From Kamptonema sp. UHCC 0994 (GTDB lineage: Bacteria; Cyanobacteriota; Cyanobacteriia; Cyanobacteriales; Microcoleaceae): a DNA stretch of 32,685 nt. The translations under genes were made by a program, and so were the position numbers. Every line of letters starts with the position of its first letter. Positions within the stretch are counted from its first letter, which is position 1. The notes below the pieces were generated by a model. The model was not told where the DNA came from, ran no database searches, and worked only from the letters and a program-made list of their open reading frames with translations. The stretch covers positions 1 to 32,685 of the forward strand of contig NZ_JARFTR010000082.1 of NCBI RefSeq assembly GCF_029167235.1, written 5' to 3'. This document shows, in pieces, positions 1 to 7,989 of the stretch.

Positions 1-370
1 TGGCGGCGTTACGAATAAATCTTGGTCTAAAAAGCAGGTATTATCTGCTGAATACCTTACTGTATAATGGTTGTAAAAGTTGAAGAATTTTAGAATGAAA
101 CATCTCTGCTCATAGGAGGGAACCAGGGGAGATGGTTCGGAGGCTGGGGCGCTAGGTCTTAGAATTTAGAATTATCAAAAATCTCTCCCTCCATAGGAGT
201 GAAGCAAAGAGTGCGATAATTTACGATCTGTACCCGACCTACTTTCTGCCCAAATGCTTCACTCCTACAAACTTGATTCACTCAACTCTCCGCTGTGCCC
301 TATACCCTATTGTCACAGACCGTTAATATAGTAAAGAAAGTACCGTAATCGCACCTCTGCCTCTCCTGCC
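1..370. other. Leader region of secA, no gene
   Basis: No coding region is convincing here. Bases 1-12 match the right end of the TAACGCCGCC palindromic element seen complete at 3268-3317, so a copy probably extends off the left edge. A 13-bp perfect inverted repeat (TAGGAGTGAAGCA at 194-206, its complement at 255-267) lies about 100-175 bp before secA. No clear Shine-Dalgarno sequence precedes the secA ATG. Confidence 0.6.
194..267. repeat. 13-bp inverted repeat upstream of secA
   Basis: TAGGAGTGAAGCA (194-206) and TGCTTCACTCCTA (255-267) are perfect complements separated by 48 bases. They could form a stem in the secA leader or be the ends of a small repeat. A related stretch, ATAGGAGGGAA, occurs near 113-123. 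Confidence 0.6.
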
Positions 371-3181
371 ATGCTTAAACATCTGCTGGGCGATCCCAAT
401 GCACGCAAACTTAAGAAATTTCAGCCTTGGGTTGCTGATATCGGTGTCTTAGAGGAAGACATCAAACCACTCTCTGACGATGAACTTAGGGCTAAAACCG
501 GGGAGTTCAAACAGCGTCTAGAGAAAGTTAAATCGCTCAATGAGGAAAAAGAGTTACTAGATGAAATCTTGCCAGAAGCCTTTGCAGTAGTGCGGGAAGC
601 GGGTCAGCGGGTTTTGGGTATGCGCCACTTTGATGTCCAACTCCTCGGCGGTATCATTCTCCACAAGGGCCAAATTGCTGAGATGAAAACTGGTGAGGGC
701 AAAACTCTGGTATCTACTCTCCCAGCTTATCTGAACGCGCTCAGCGGTAAAGGAGTACACATCATTACCGTTAATGACTATCTAGCGCGGCGGGATGCAG
801 AATGGATGGGGCAGATTCACCGCTTTTTAGGCTTAACTGTGGGGCTGATTCAGCAGGGAATGGAACCGGCGGAACGCCAGAAAAATTACGCCTGTGATGT
901 TACTTATGCCACTAACAGCGAAGTAGGTTTTGACTACTTGCGCGATAATATGGCGACGGCGATGGAAGATGTAGTGCAGCGCCCTTTCAACTTCTGCGTC
1001 ATTGATGAAGTTGACTCGGTGTTGATTGATGAGGCCCGCACGCCGCTGATTATTTCGGGTCAGGTGGAACGCCCCAGCGAGAAGTATCTGCGGGCGGCGG
1101 ATGTGGCGGCGGCCATGAAAAAGGAACAAGAAGAGCATTATGAAGTTGACGAAAAAGCGCGAAATGTGCTGATGACTGACGAAGGGTTTGGGAAGGCTGA
1201 GGAAATTTTGGGGGTTAAGGATTTGTACGACCCCGCTGACCCTTGGGCTCACTACATTTTTAATGCGCTGAAGGCGAAAGAGTTATTTATTAAGGATGTT
1301 AATTACATCGTCCGCGATGATGAGGTGGTAATTGTTGATGAGTTTACGGGGCGGGTGATGCCGGGTCGTCGCTGGAGTGATGGTTTGCATCAGGCGATCG
1401 AGGCGAAGGAACGGGTGGAAATTCAGCCGGAAACTCAGACGCTTGCTACTATTACTTATCAAAATTTCTTCCTGCTTTACCCGAAATTGTCGGGGATGAC
1501 GGGGACGGCGAAGACGGAAGAGGCGGAGTTTGAGAAGATTTACAACCTGGAAGTGACGGTATGTCCGACTAATCGCCCGACTGGTCGGCATGACCTCTCG
1601 GATGTAGTTTACAAGACGGAGGCGGGTAAATGGAGTGCGATCGCGGCTGAATGTGCCGAGATGCACGAAGTTGGTCGCCCCGTATTGGTTGGTACTACGA
1701 GTGTAGAAAAATCGGAATTACTGTCTCGGCTGTTGCAAGAACGCAAAATTCCTCATAATTTGCTCAATGCTAAGCCGGAAAATGTGGAACGGGAATCTGA
1801 AATTATTGCCCAAGCAGGCCGTAAAAATGCTGTCACGATCGCCACGAATATGGCTGGGCGCGGTACGGATATTATTCTGGGTGGGAATGCTGAATACATG
1901 GCCCGGCTGAAGTTACGGGAATATTTTATGCCTCGGATTGTACTTCCAGAGGACGACAGCAACTTTTCGCCAGTACAGGTTCCCGGAGTCGGCGGCCGTA
2001 GCAAACCTCAAGGTTTTGCCCCAACTCAGAAGGTAAAGAGTTGGAAGGCTTCACCGCAGTTGTTCCCGACGGAGTTATCTAAGGAAACTCTGCAAAACTT
2101 GAAGGCGGCCGTAGAATTTGCGGTTAAGGAATATGGAGAACGCAGTCTCCCAGAATTGCTGGCTGAGGATAAGGTGGCCGTAGCCGCAGAAAAAGCGCCG
2201 ACGCAAGAACCTGTAATCCAGAAGCTTCGCGACGTTTACAATCAAATCCTCCACGAGTACGAGGCCTTCACCGATACCGAACACGATGAAGTTGTCAAGC
2301 TTGGCGGTTTGCACGTAATAGCGACGGAACGCCACGAGTCGCGACGGATTGATAACCAGTTGCGAGGACGTGCGGGTAGGCAAGGCGACCCCGGTTCAAC
2401 GAGATTCTTCCTTAGTTTAGAAGATAACTTGCTGCGAATTTTTGGAGGCGATCGCGTAGCGAGTTTAATGCAGGCTTTCGGCGTAGAGGAAGATATGCCC
2501 ATCGAATCGGGAATGCTAACTCGTTCCCTCGAAGGTGCTCAGAAAAAGGTAGAAACTTACTACTACGATATCCGCAAGCAGGTGTTTGAATACGACGAGG
2601 TGATGAACAATCAACGCCGCGCGATTTATGCCGAACGCCGCCGGGTTTTGGAAGGTTTGGAAATTAAAGAACAGGTGATTAAGTATGCAGAACAAACGAT
2701 GGATGACATCGTGGGAGCATATATTAATCCTGATTTACCTTCTGAAGAATGGGAACTAGAAAAGCTGGTAATAAAGGTCAAGGAGTTTGTTTATCTACTA
2801 GAAGATATGCTTCCCGTTCAATTGGAAGATTTATCGGTGGATGAAATCAAAACTTTCTTGCACGAACAAGTGAGAAATGCTTATGACATTAAAGAAGCTC
2901 AAGTTAATCAAATCAGACCTGGTTTGATGCGGGATGCGGAACGCTTCTTTATTTTGCAGCAAATTGATACTTTGTGGCGCGAACATTTGCAACAAATGGA
3001 CGGTTTGCGAGAGTCTGTCGGGTTGCGTGGTTATGGACAGAAAGACCCTCTGATTGAATATAAGACTGAAGGTTATGAGCTGTTTTTGGATATGATGACG
3101 GATATCCGCCGTAATGTGGTTTATTCGCTCTTCCAGTTTCAGCCGCAACCGCAGGTGCAAATGTCCTCTGAGATGGTTTGA
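371..3181 (+). CDS. secA: Preprotein translocase subunit SecA
   Basis: This 936-residue protein is the ATPase motor that drives unfolded preproteins through SecYEG, in cyanobacteria at plasma and thylakoid membranes. The Walker A motif TGEGKT is at residues 107-112. The Walker B segment DEVD is at 212-215, followed by DEAR at 220-223. The second nucleotide-binding fold carries GRAGRQGD from residue 666. About 100 residues at 517-617 are an insertion in that fold which I associate with cyanobacterial and plastid SecA. The C terminus ends in a Gln/Pro-rich stretch and lacks the cysteine-rich zinc-binding tail found in proteobacterial SecA. The start ATG gives the expected MLKHLLGD N terminus. 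The gene has a strong terminator just downstream and appears monocistronic. Confidence 0.98.
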   Translation: MLKHLLGDPNARKLKKFQPWVADIGVLEEDIKPLSDDELRAKTGEFKQRLEKVKSLNEEKELLDEILPEAFAVVREAGQRVLGMRHFDVQLLGGIILHKGQIAEMKTGEGKTLVSTLPAYLNALSGKGVHIITVNDYLARRDAEWMGQIHRFLGLTVGLIQQGMEPAERQKNYACDVTYATNSEVGFDYLRDNMATAMEDVVQRPFNFCVIDEVDSVLIDEARTPLIISGQVERPSEKYLRAADVAAAMKKEQEEHYEVDEKARNVLMTDEGFGKAEEILGVKDLYDPADPWAHYIFNALKAKELFIKDVNYIVRDDEVVIVDEFTGRVMPGRRWSDGLHQAIEAKERVEIQPETQTLATITYQNFFLLYPKLSGMTGTAKTEEAEFEKIYNLEVTVCPTNRPTGRHDLSDVVYKTEAGKWSAIAAECAEMHEVGRPVLVGTTSVEKSELLSRLLQERKIPHNLLNAKPENVERESEIIAQAGRKNAVTIATNMAGRGTDIILGGNAEYMARLKLREYFMPRIVLPEDDSNFSPVQVPGVGGRSKPQGFAPTQKVKSWKASPQLFPTELSKETLQNLKAAVEFAVKEYGERSLPELLAEDKVAVAAEKAPTQEPVIQKLRDVYNQILHEYEAFTDTEHDEVVKLGGLHVIATERHESRRIDNQLRGRAGRQGDPGSTRFFLSLEDNLLRIFGGDRVASLMQAFGVEEDMPIESGMLTRSLEGAQKKVETYYYDIRKQVFEYDEVMNNQRRAIYAERRRVLEGLEIKEQVIKYAEQTMDDIVGAYINPDLPSEEWELEKLVIKVKEFVYLLEDMLPVQLEDLSVDEIKTFLHEQVRNAYDIKEAQVNQIRPGLMRDAERFFILQQIDTLWREHLQQMDGLRESVGLRGYGQKDPLIEYKTEGYELFLDMMTDIRRNVVYSLFQFQPQPQVQMSSEMV

Positions 3182-3210
3182 GGCATTAAAAATTTAAAGA
3201 TTAAAAAGTC

Positions 3211-3246
3211 AAAATGAAGGATTAAATGCCTTCATTTTTGTTTTTT
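3211..3246 (+). terminator. Rho-independent terminator of secA
   Basis: A perfect 10-bp stem (AAAATGAAGG at 3211-3220 with CCTTCATTTT at 3229-3238), an 8-base loop and a following T-rich run (TGTTTTTT) lie 30 bp after the secA stop codon. Confidence 0.85.
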
Positions 3247-3267
3247 ATATAGCCAATTTTAAATTAC

Positions 3268-3317
3268 GTAACGCCGCCCTCTGGGCGGTAAGGATACCGC
3301 CAGGATGGCGGCGTTAC
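3268..3317. repeat. TAACGCCGCC palindromic element, copy 1
   Basis: The outer arms GTAACGCCGCC (3268-3278) and GGCGGCGTTAC (3307-3317) are perfect complements. An inner hairpin CCGCCC-TCT-GGGCGG occupies 3274-3288. It is about 50 bp long and GC-rich inside an AT-rich gap. Related copies lie at 15306-15354 and 27961-28010, with partial ends at both window edges. Confidence 0.85.
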
Positions 3318-3413
3318 AAATACTATAAATCTACTAAATGCCCCCATAGGGCATTGCGTTTTTCTAGAGAAAAGGTTTAGCTTATTAAGCCTGCACTATC
3401 ATATTCACAGCCA

Positions 3414-4469
3414 ATGCTTAAAATTTCAGTAGTCCTATTGGTACTGAGCATTATGACGGTTGCCTGTAGGGGAACTGAGAATCAAACAGTAGTTCCAACT
3501 CCTGTAGTTACCAGCACTTCTACCTCCCCCAACAACTCTCAGGCGACAACTAAATTTTTAGTCGTAACCACAGTAGCTCCTATCACTAATATAGTCAGCA
3601 ACATTGCAGGCGATCGCGTGGAAATTAAGGGTATTGTTCCAGAGGGCGCTGACTCTCACACTTTCGAGCCACGCCCTTCAGATAGCGAATTACTATCTAA
3701 GGCAAATTTAATTATTTCTAACGGTTTGCGTTTAGAAGTTCCTACAGAAAAATTAGCCAACGCTTCTAAGCCTAAAGACACCAAAATTTATGAATTAGGT
3801 AATAACACTATTAGCCAAAATCAATGGTTATTTGACTTCAGCTTTCCCAAAGAAAAAGGAGATCCAAACCCTCATTTGTGGGTAAATCCTAAATATGCTG
3901 AAGCCTACGCCAAACTAGCCACCAAAGAGTTAACACAACTAGATCCCGCAGGTAAAGATTACTACGCTACTAATTTAAAAAATTACCTGCAACAACTGGA
4001 TGAATTAGACAAAGCAACCCGCGCCATAGTTGCCAGTATTCCTGAAAAGAATCGCAAGCTGCTTACTTACCATGATTCTTGGGCTTATTGGGCTAGAGAG
4101 TACGGTTTTGAAGTGATTGGTGCGATTCAACCTTCCGATTTTAAAGAACCTTCTGCCCAAGATGTCGCGAAGCTAGTCGATCAGGTTCGCGAAACAGGGG
4201 TTCCCGCCATTTTTGGATCGGAAGTTTATCCCAGCAAAGTAGAAGAGCAAATTGCCCGTGAAACAAATATAAAAACAGCCAATACTGCTGATGATGAATT
4301 ACCTGGTGAGGGTTCGGCTAATGCAATGGAAAATACGAATCCTCAACATACCTATATTGGTATGATGGTTAAGAATTTAGAGATACTTGCTACTAATTTA
4401 GGTGGTAATCCCAACTTAGTTAAAAATGTCAATACTGCTAATGTAGTGGGGCCGACAGCAGCAAAGTAA
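3414..4469 (+). CDS. Zinc/manganese ABC transporter substrate-binding lipoprotein
   Basis: This 351-residue protein belongs to the cluster A-I (ZnuA/TroA/MntC) metal-binding proteins that hand Zn or Mn to an ABC permease. A short hydrophobic N terminus ends in TVAC, with Cys18 as the likely lipidation site. A Thr/Ser/Pro-rich linker follows to about residue 46. The metal ligands expected from the family are present: His82 (DSHTFEP), His154 (NPHLW), His220 (TYHDSW) and Asp293/Asp294 (TADDELPG). The third ligand is His, as in ZnuA/TroA, where the Mn-binding PsaA/MntC proteins have Glu, so zinc is somewhat more likely. The His-rich loop of many ZnuA proteins is absent. The ATPase gene follows after 171 bp of mostly repeats. 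Confidence 0.92.
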   Translation: MLKISVVLLVLSIMTVACRGTENQTVVPTPVVTSTSTSPNNSQATTKFLVVTTVAPITNIVSNIAGDRVEIKGIVPEGADSHTFEPRPSDSELLSKANLIISNGLRLEVPTEKLANASKPKDTKIYELGNNTISQNQWLFDFSFPKEKGDPNPHLWVNPKYAEAYAKLATKELTQLDPAGKDYYATNLKNYLQQLDELDKATRAIVASIPEKNRKLLTYHDSWAYWAREYGFEVIGAIQPSDFKEPSAQDVAKLVDQVRETGVPAIFGSEVYPSKVEEQIARETNIKTANTADDELPGEGSANAMENTNPQHTYIGMMVKNLEILATNLGGNPNLVKNVNTANVVGPTAAK

Positions 4470-4472
4470 TTA

Positions 4473-4619
4473 TTAACTGTTAACTGTTAACTGTTAACTG
4501 TTAACTGTTAACTGTTAACTGTTAGTTGTTAGTTGTTGGTTGTTGGTTGTTAGCAATTAGCAATTAGCAATTAGCCATTAGCAATTAGCCATTAGCAATT
4601 AGCAATTAGCAATTAGCAA
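4473..4619. repeat. Heptamer array of 21 units in one register
   Basis: Bases 4473-4619 divide exactly into 21 units of 7 bp: seven TTAACTG, two TTAGTTG, two TTGGTTG, then ten TTAGCAA or TTAGCCA. The register never slips although the unit changes. This matches the short tandemly repeated repetitive (STRR) sequences known from filamentous cyanobacteria. It fills most of the gap between the metal-binding protein gene and its ATPase gene. Confidence 0.95.
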
Positions 4620-4640
4620 AATTTTAAATCTAATAATTTA

Positions 4641-5468
4641 ATGGAACCAATACTAGAACTCAGAAACTTAACTTGCGGTTATCAAAAAATGCCAGTGTTT
4701 ACAGGGCTAAATTTGGCTCTTTACCCCCGTCAGCTATCAGGATTAGTGGGGCCATCGGGAAGTGGTAAAAGTACGCTGATTAAGGCAATTTTAGGGTTGA
4801 TTCGCCCTTGGGCTGGAGAGATTTGGTTTCGGGGAAAACGATTAAAATCAGAAGTTGCACCGCTAAAAGTAGGCTATGTACCGCAAGTGGAAACGGTGGA
4901 TTGGACTTTTCCAGTTACCGCCCAAGAAGTCGTAATGATGGGGCGTTATAGACAGCAGAAATTTTGGCCGCTTCCGTCGAAACGCGATCGCGCAGTGGCC
5001 CGTTCATTTCTGGCCCGCGTCGGGATTGAATACGTTGCCGATCGACCTATTGGCGAATTGTCAGGTGGACAACAGCAGCGAGTTTTTCTTGCTAGGGCAT
5101 TAGTTGGAGAACCAGAAATAGTCTTTTTAGATGAGCCTACTAGCAGTTCTGATTTGCAAGTTCAGCATGAATTATTGCATCTTTTAGCAGATTTAAATCA
5201 GGAAGGTTTGACTATTTTTCTCTCTACTCACGATCTTAATTCTGTAGCCACACATTTACCTTGGGTAGTGTGTTTTAATCACGGCTTAATCTGTCAAGGT
5301 CAACCTATTGATATTTTTACTCCGGCTAATTTAGAGCGGACTTTTGGCGCTGAAATGATAGTTTATCACCAAGGCGACCGAATTTTAATTGCTAGCGATG
5401 GCACTTCTATTCGTCATCAAATGCAGCAAAATTTACCGGGATTTTTAAGCAAATCTTACTCTCCGTAG
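4641..5468 (+). CDS. Metal ABC transporter ATP-binding protein
   Basis: This 275-residue ATPase of the ZnuC/MntB type would energise uptake of the metal captured by the upstream lipoprotein. Walker A is GPSGSGKST at 37-45, the Q-loop Gln is 82, the signature LSGGQQQR is at 140-147, Walker B ends in FLDEPT at 162-167 and the switch His is 197. The C terminus after about residue 210 is the extension typical of this subgroup. The D-loop region reads SSSD, a slight departure from the usual SGVD. The gene lies in the same direction as the binding protein. The next gene is convergent after only 14 bp, so the permease gene normally found in such operons is not here. Confidence 0.93.
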   Translation: MEPILELRNLTCGYQKMPVFTGLNLALYPRQLSGLVGPSGSGKSTLIKAILGLIRPWAGEIWFRGKRLKSEVAPLKVGYVPQVETVDWTFPVTAQEVVMMGRYRQQKFWPLPSKRDRAVARSFLARVGIEYVADRPIGELSGGQQQRVFLARALVGEPEIVFLDEPTSSSDLQVQHELLHLLADLNQEGLTIFLSTHDLNSVATHLPWVVCFNHGLICQGQPIDIFTPANLERTFGAEMIVYHQGDRILIASDGTSIRHQMQQNLPGFLSKSYSP

Positions 5469-5482
5469 GGAAGTAGATTAGG

Positions 5483-7237
5483 CTAGTCTTGAATATCCTG
5501 CGAAATCTGCGTGTTCTCACTTCCATTCTCGGCCACATCTAACTCAATTTCCTGCCCATTTGCCTGATTTTTCAACAACTGTAACAGCATAGCTTCCAAC
5601 TGTGATGATATTTCAACTTGCAAATTACCCGTGCGAATATTCAAATCCCGCTGCGGAAAGGGAATCTCAATCTTATGCTGCCGCAAATTGGCTTCTATTC
5701 GGTAATATAAATCGCTTTGAATTTTGAATTGCTTACTCGGTTGTGCCGTCCAAACTCGCAATTCAAAATTTAAGGCACTGTCACCAAATCCCTTAAATAA
5801 AACTTGCGGTGGTGGAACTAAAAGCACATCAGGATGACCAGTTCCAGCCTCCAATAAAGCGGATTGTACTGTATTAACATCAGAATTATAAGCTACTCCA
5901 ATTTGTAGGCGTACTCCTGAAAGAGGATTGTCATGGTTCCAGTTAATTAACTCTGTTTCTAAAAAACGGGAATTAGGTACAATAATTGAAACTCGATCCA
6001 GTGTTCTAATCACTGTACTACGACCGCCAATGCGCTCTACGATGCCTTTATATTCCCCAACTTCTACAAAATCGCCGATTTGAATTGGACGCTCTAAAAT
6101 GATGACAAGTCCGCTACCAAAATTTTTGGCAATATCTTGCAAACCAAACCCAATCCCGACACCGAGAACACTAGCTAAAATAGTTAAAGAACTTAAATCT
6201 AGTCCCCAAATTTGTAATAAAACAATGGTACCAACTGCAATTAAACTATATTTGGTAATAATCGCGATCGCTTCCTGCGCCCCGCGATTGATTCCAGCTA
6301 CTTCCAAAATGCGCGATCGCAACACAGTAGTAGCTGTCTGGGCAACAACTATCAATCCCCACAGAAACCCGCCCAGAATCAATAAATCAGTAACAGAGTA
6401 AGCCTTTTCGCCGACAGTAAAAATCTTGGAAATGAAGCTAGCAATCAGGATGTTAGCGATTTGGTAACTCCATCCCCGTGTCACCGGAAATAGATTAGCA
6501 ATATAAAGCAGCGTAGCTACCCACAAACCTAATCTCGTACTAGCAAGGGTGAGATTGAGCAATAAATCGAAACTGCGGGGCGGATTTGGATCGGATGGAT
6601 TGGGTTCTGGAAAGAACATTCGTAACCCCCGGCCTATGGTACGCGGCCAAAACCAACCTAAAGCAATATGAAATGCGATTGCGCCCATCAAAACCGCAAT
6701 CGCATTAACCACCGCATCTCGGATATACTTACTGCTACGTTGTTGTTGAGATTCATTCACTGCTTGCTGAATTTGCGCCGCCCAAGTTCCCGCCTGTTCC
6801 TGTGGACTGCTACCGGCTGGTGCATCTAATTGTGTTACTGTCAACAAATATCGAGCAGATGTATCTGGAGGAGAAGAATTTGCTTTTAAATCTTTATTCG
6901 AGACAGAAACTAATAATATCGTTGGTAATTGATTGCGTTCCTCTACCTTTACCTGCACAGATTCAGGAGATGAAACAGCATCTCGCAATTGGGAATTAAT
7001 TAAATTAGCCCGTTCTTTGGCTGTAAACTGTCCTGAACTGCTAACTTGAAAAATTTGTCTTCCATCTAAAATTACTGGCGCTAAGTCAAATTTGGAGCTA
7101 ACTTGTGCTAATGCTGGACAAGACATAAAAATGCAGGAAAGTAAAAGAATTATTCCTGCAATGCACGCTGCTTGGAAAAGCCATAGTTTATTGCGATTGT
7201 TATTCTTAATCACTTTTTTTCTTGCGTATATATTCAT
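5483..7237 (-). CDS. MscS-family mechanosensitive ion channel with periplasmic N domain
   Basis: This 584-residue protein begins with a signal sequence, likely cleaved after ALA44. A soluble, presumably periplasmic domain runs to about residue 165. Several membrane segments follow (about 173-197, 226-250, 256-273, 283-304 and 325-345). The MscS pore helix and beta domain follow: ASVLGVGIGFGLQDIAKNF at 355-373, then RPIQIGDFVEVG at 383-394. The last 50 or so residues form an acidic, Gln-rich tail. MscS channels release solutes on hypo-osmotic shock; a signalling role is also possible for long forms like this. The CTDH-like gene ends 22 bp upstream, so both are probably co-transcribed. The 3' end is convergent with the ABC ATPase gene. 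Confidence 0.93.
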   Translation of the reverse strand: MNIYARKKVIKNNNRNKLWLFQAACIAGIILLLSCIFMSCPALAQVSSKFDLAPVILDGRQIFQVSSSGQFTAKERANLINSQLRDAVSSPESVQVKVEERNQLPTILLVSVSNKDLKANSSPPDTSARYLLTVTQLDAPAGSSPQEQAGTWAAQIQQAVNESQQQRSSKYIRDAVVNAIAVLMGAIAFHIALGWFWPRTIGRGLRMFFPEPNPSDPNPPRSFDLLLNLTLASTRLGLWVATLLYIANLFPVTRGWSYQIANILIASFISKIFTVGEKAYSVTDLLILGGFLWGLIVVAQTATTVLRSRILEVAGINRGAQEAIAIITKYSLIAVGTIVLLQIWGLDLSSLTILASVLGVGIGFGLQDIAKNFGSGLVIILERPIQIGDFVEVGEYKGIVERIGGRSTVIRTLDRVSIIVPNSRFLETELINWNHDNPLSGVRLQIGVAYNSDVNTVQSALLEAGTGHPDVLLVPPPQVLFKGFGDSALNFELRVWTAQPSKQFKIQSDLYYRIEANLRQHKIEIPFPQRDLNIRTGNLQVEISSQLEAMLLQLLKNQANGQEIELDVAENGSENTQISQDIQD

Positions 7238-7259
7238 CTACAAATTACCGTAGACCACT

Positions 7260-7679
7260 CTAAAATTTAGTTGAAACTCGCAGATTTAGCAATTCTTGGG
7301 TTGAAGCCAAAAGTTTAATAGTAACAGCAACAATTTCTCTTTCTGAATTTAGTATAAACAGCCAACCGACTTTAACTCCAAATAGGCGAGTTTTTACCTT
7401 ACCGCTTACCTGAATTTCAATATTCGCATCTTCTAAAGTTTTGATAATAGCCTGTTGCGGTTCAAGTTGCATCCCTTTAGCTTCCGTTTCCAAGTATAGC
7501 GCGATCGCGCCTCGCCCCACAATCGGATCTTCAAAGGGAGCATTGAGAACACCATCCACAGCAAAGAGATTAGCAGTAGCCTCAAAGTCGCCACAGTTCA
7601 AGGTTTCAAAATAACGATGCACCACTGGATCGATCGCGCTAGCTACAGCAGTATTAGCTATCAAATTTGTTTGAGTCAT
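7260..7679 (-). CDS. OCP C-terminal-domain homologue (CTDH-like, NTF2 fold)
   Basis: This 139-residue NTF2-like protein aligns along its length with the C-terminal half of the OCP encoded just upstream, for example PF-DPIVG at 48-55 and LLASTQELLNL at 123-133. CTDH proteins bind ketocarotenoids as dimers, quench singlet oxygen and pass carotenoid to helical carotenoid proteins. By alignment, OCP Tyr201 corresponds to Tyr23 and Trp288 to Trp106, the pair that holds the carotenoid keto group. The residue matching Trp277 is Leu99, and a few residues before Trp106 are missing relative to OCP. The only cysteine is Cys29, so an interface Cys around 102-103 as reported for Anabaena CTDH is not seen. 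Carotenoid binding is inferred. MscS follows in the same transcript. Confidence 0.85.
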   Translation of the reverse strand: MTQTNLIANTAVASAIDPVVHRYFETLNCGDFEATANLFAVDGVLNAPFEDPIVGRGAIALYLETEAKGMQLEPQQAIIKTLEDANIEIQVSGKVKTRLFGVKVGWLFILNSEREIVAVTIKLLASTQELLNLRVSTKF

Positions 7680-7753
7680 GAAAGTTATCTATGAATTTGG
7701 CTATTTGAGTTGTACAGGATTTACATATTCACTACCACCCTCTCTAGGTATAG

Positions 7754-7788
7754 CTAGGGGCTAGAGACTAGGGGCTAGGGGCTAGGGG
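7754..7788 (+). repeat. CTAGGGG heptamer array, G-quadruplex-like
   Basis: Five heptamers are in register (CTAGGGG, CTAGAGA, then three CTAGGGG). The + strand carries four GGGG runs, three of them separated only by CTA, which fits a G-quadruplex motif. The array lies 75 bp upstream of the CTDH-like start codon, with the G-rich strand as template. Confidence 0.85.
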
Positions 7789-7828
7789 AAGAGAGCAATA
7801 GAATCAATTGTTTCAGCCATAAGCGAGT

Positions 7829-7860
7829 CCCTAACCGTCTTGGCAGTTGCTATATAGCAA
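7829..7860 (+). repeat. TATAGCAACC-family dispersed repeat, copy 1
   Basis: The segment runs CCTAACCGTCTTGGCAG and then TTGCTATATAGCAA, whose end is a palindrome. Close relatives occur at 25364-25389 (same strand) and 28094-28127 (opposite strand). Confidence 0.75.
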
Positions 7861-7892
7861 TTCTTGCAGGATTTGTAAACAAAAGTCCTGAT

Positions 7893-7924
7893 AAAAAACC
7901 TGGTTTCATAAAAGAAACCAGGTT
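7893..7924 (-). terminator. Rho-independent terminator of ocp
   Basis: An 11-bp perfect stem (AACCTGGTTTC at 7897-7907, GAAACCAGGTT at 7914-7924) with a 6-base loop is followed on the minus strand by TTTTTT. It lies 66 bp after the ocp stop codon and should separate ocp from the CTDH-like/MscS unit. Confidence 0.88.
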
Positions 7925-7989
7925 ACTCAAAATATGCGAACAGTAGAGACTTAAACTCCGTAATTAGAGAAAGTCCTTAGCCTTTTGCT

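Larger units (their letters stand above)
7680..7989. other. Gap between ocp and the CTDH-like gene
   Basis: No gene is visible. The gap holds a CTAGGGG heptamer array (7754-7788), a TATAGCAACC-family repeat (7829-7860) and the ocp terminator (7893-7924). The promoter of the CTDH-like gene should lie between the terminator and 7679, but I cannot place it. Confidence 0.7.

Noticed and set aside
4473-4619. CRISPR array
   Set aside because: The repeats are 7 bp with no spacers and no cas genes are present; this is a tandem heptamer array.
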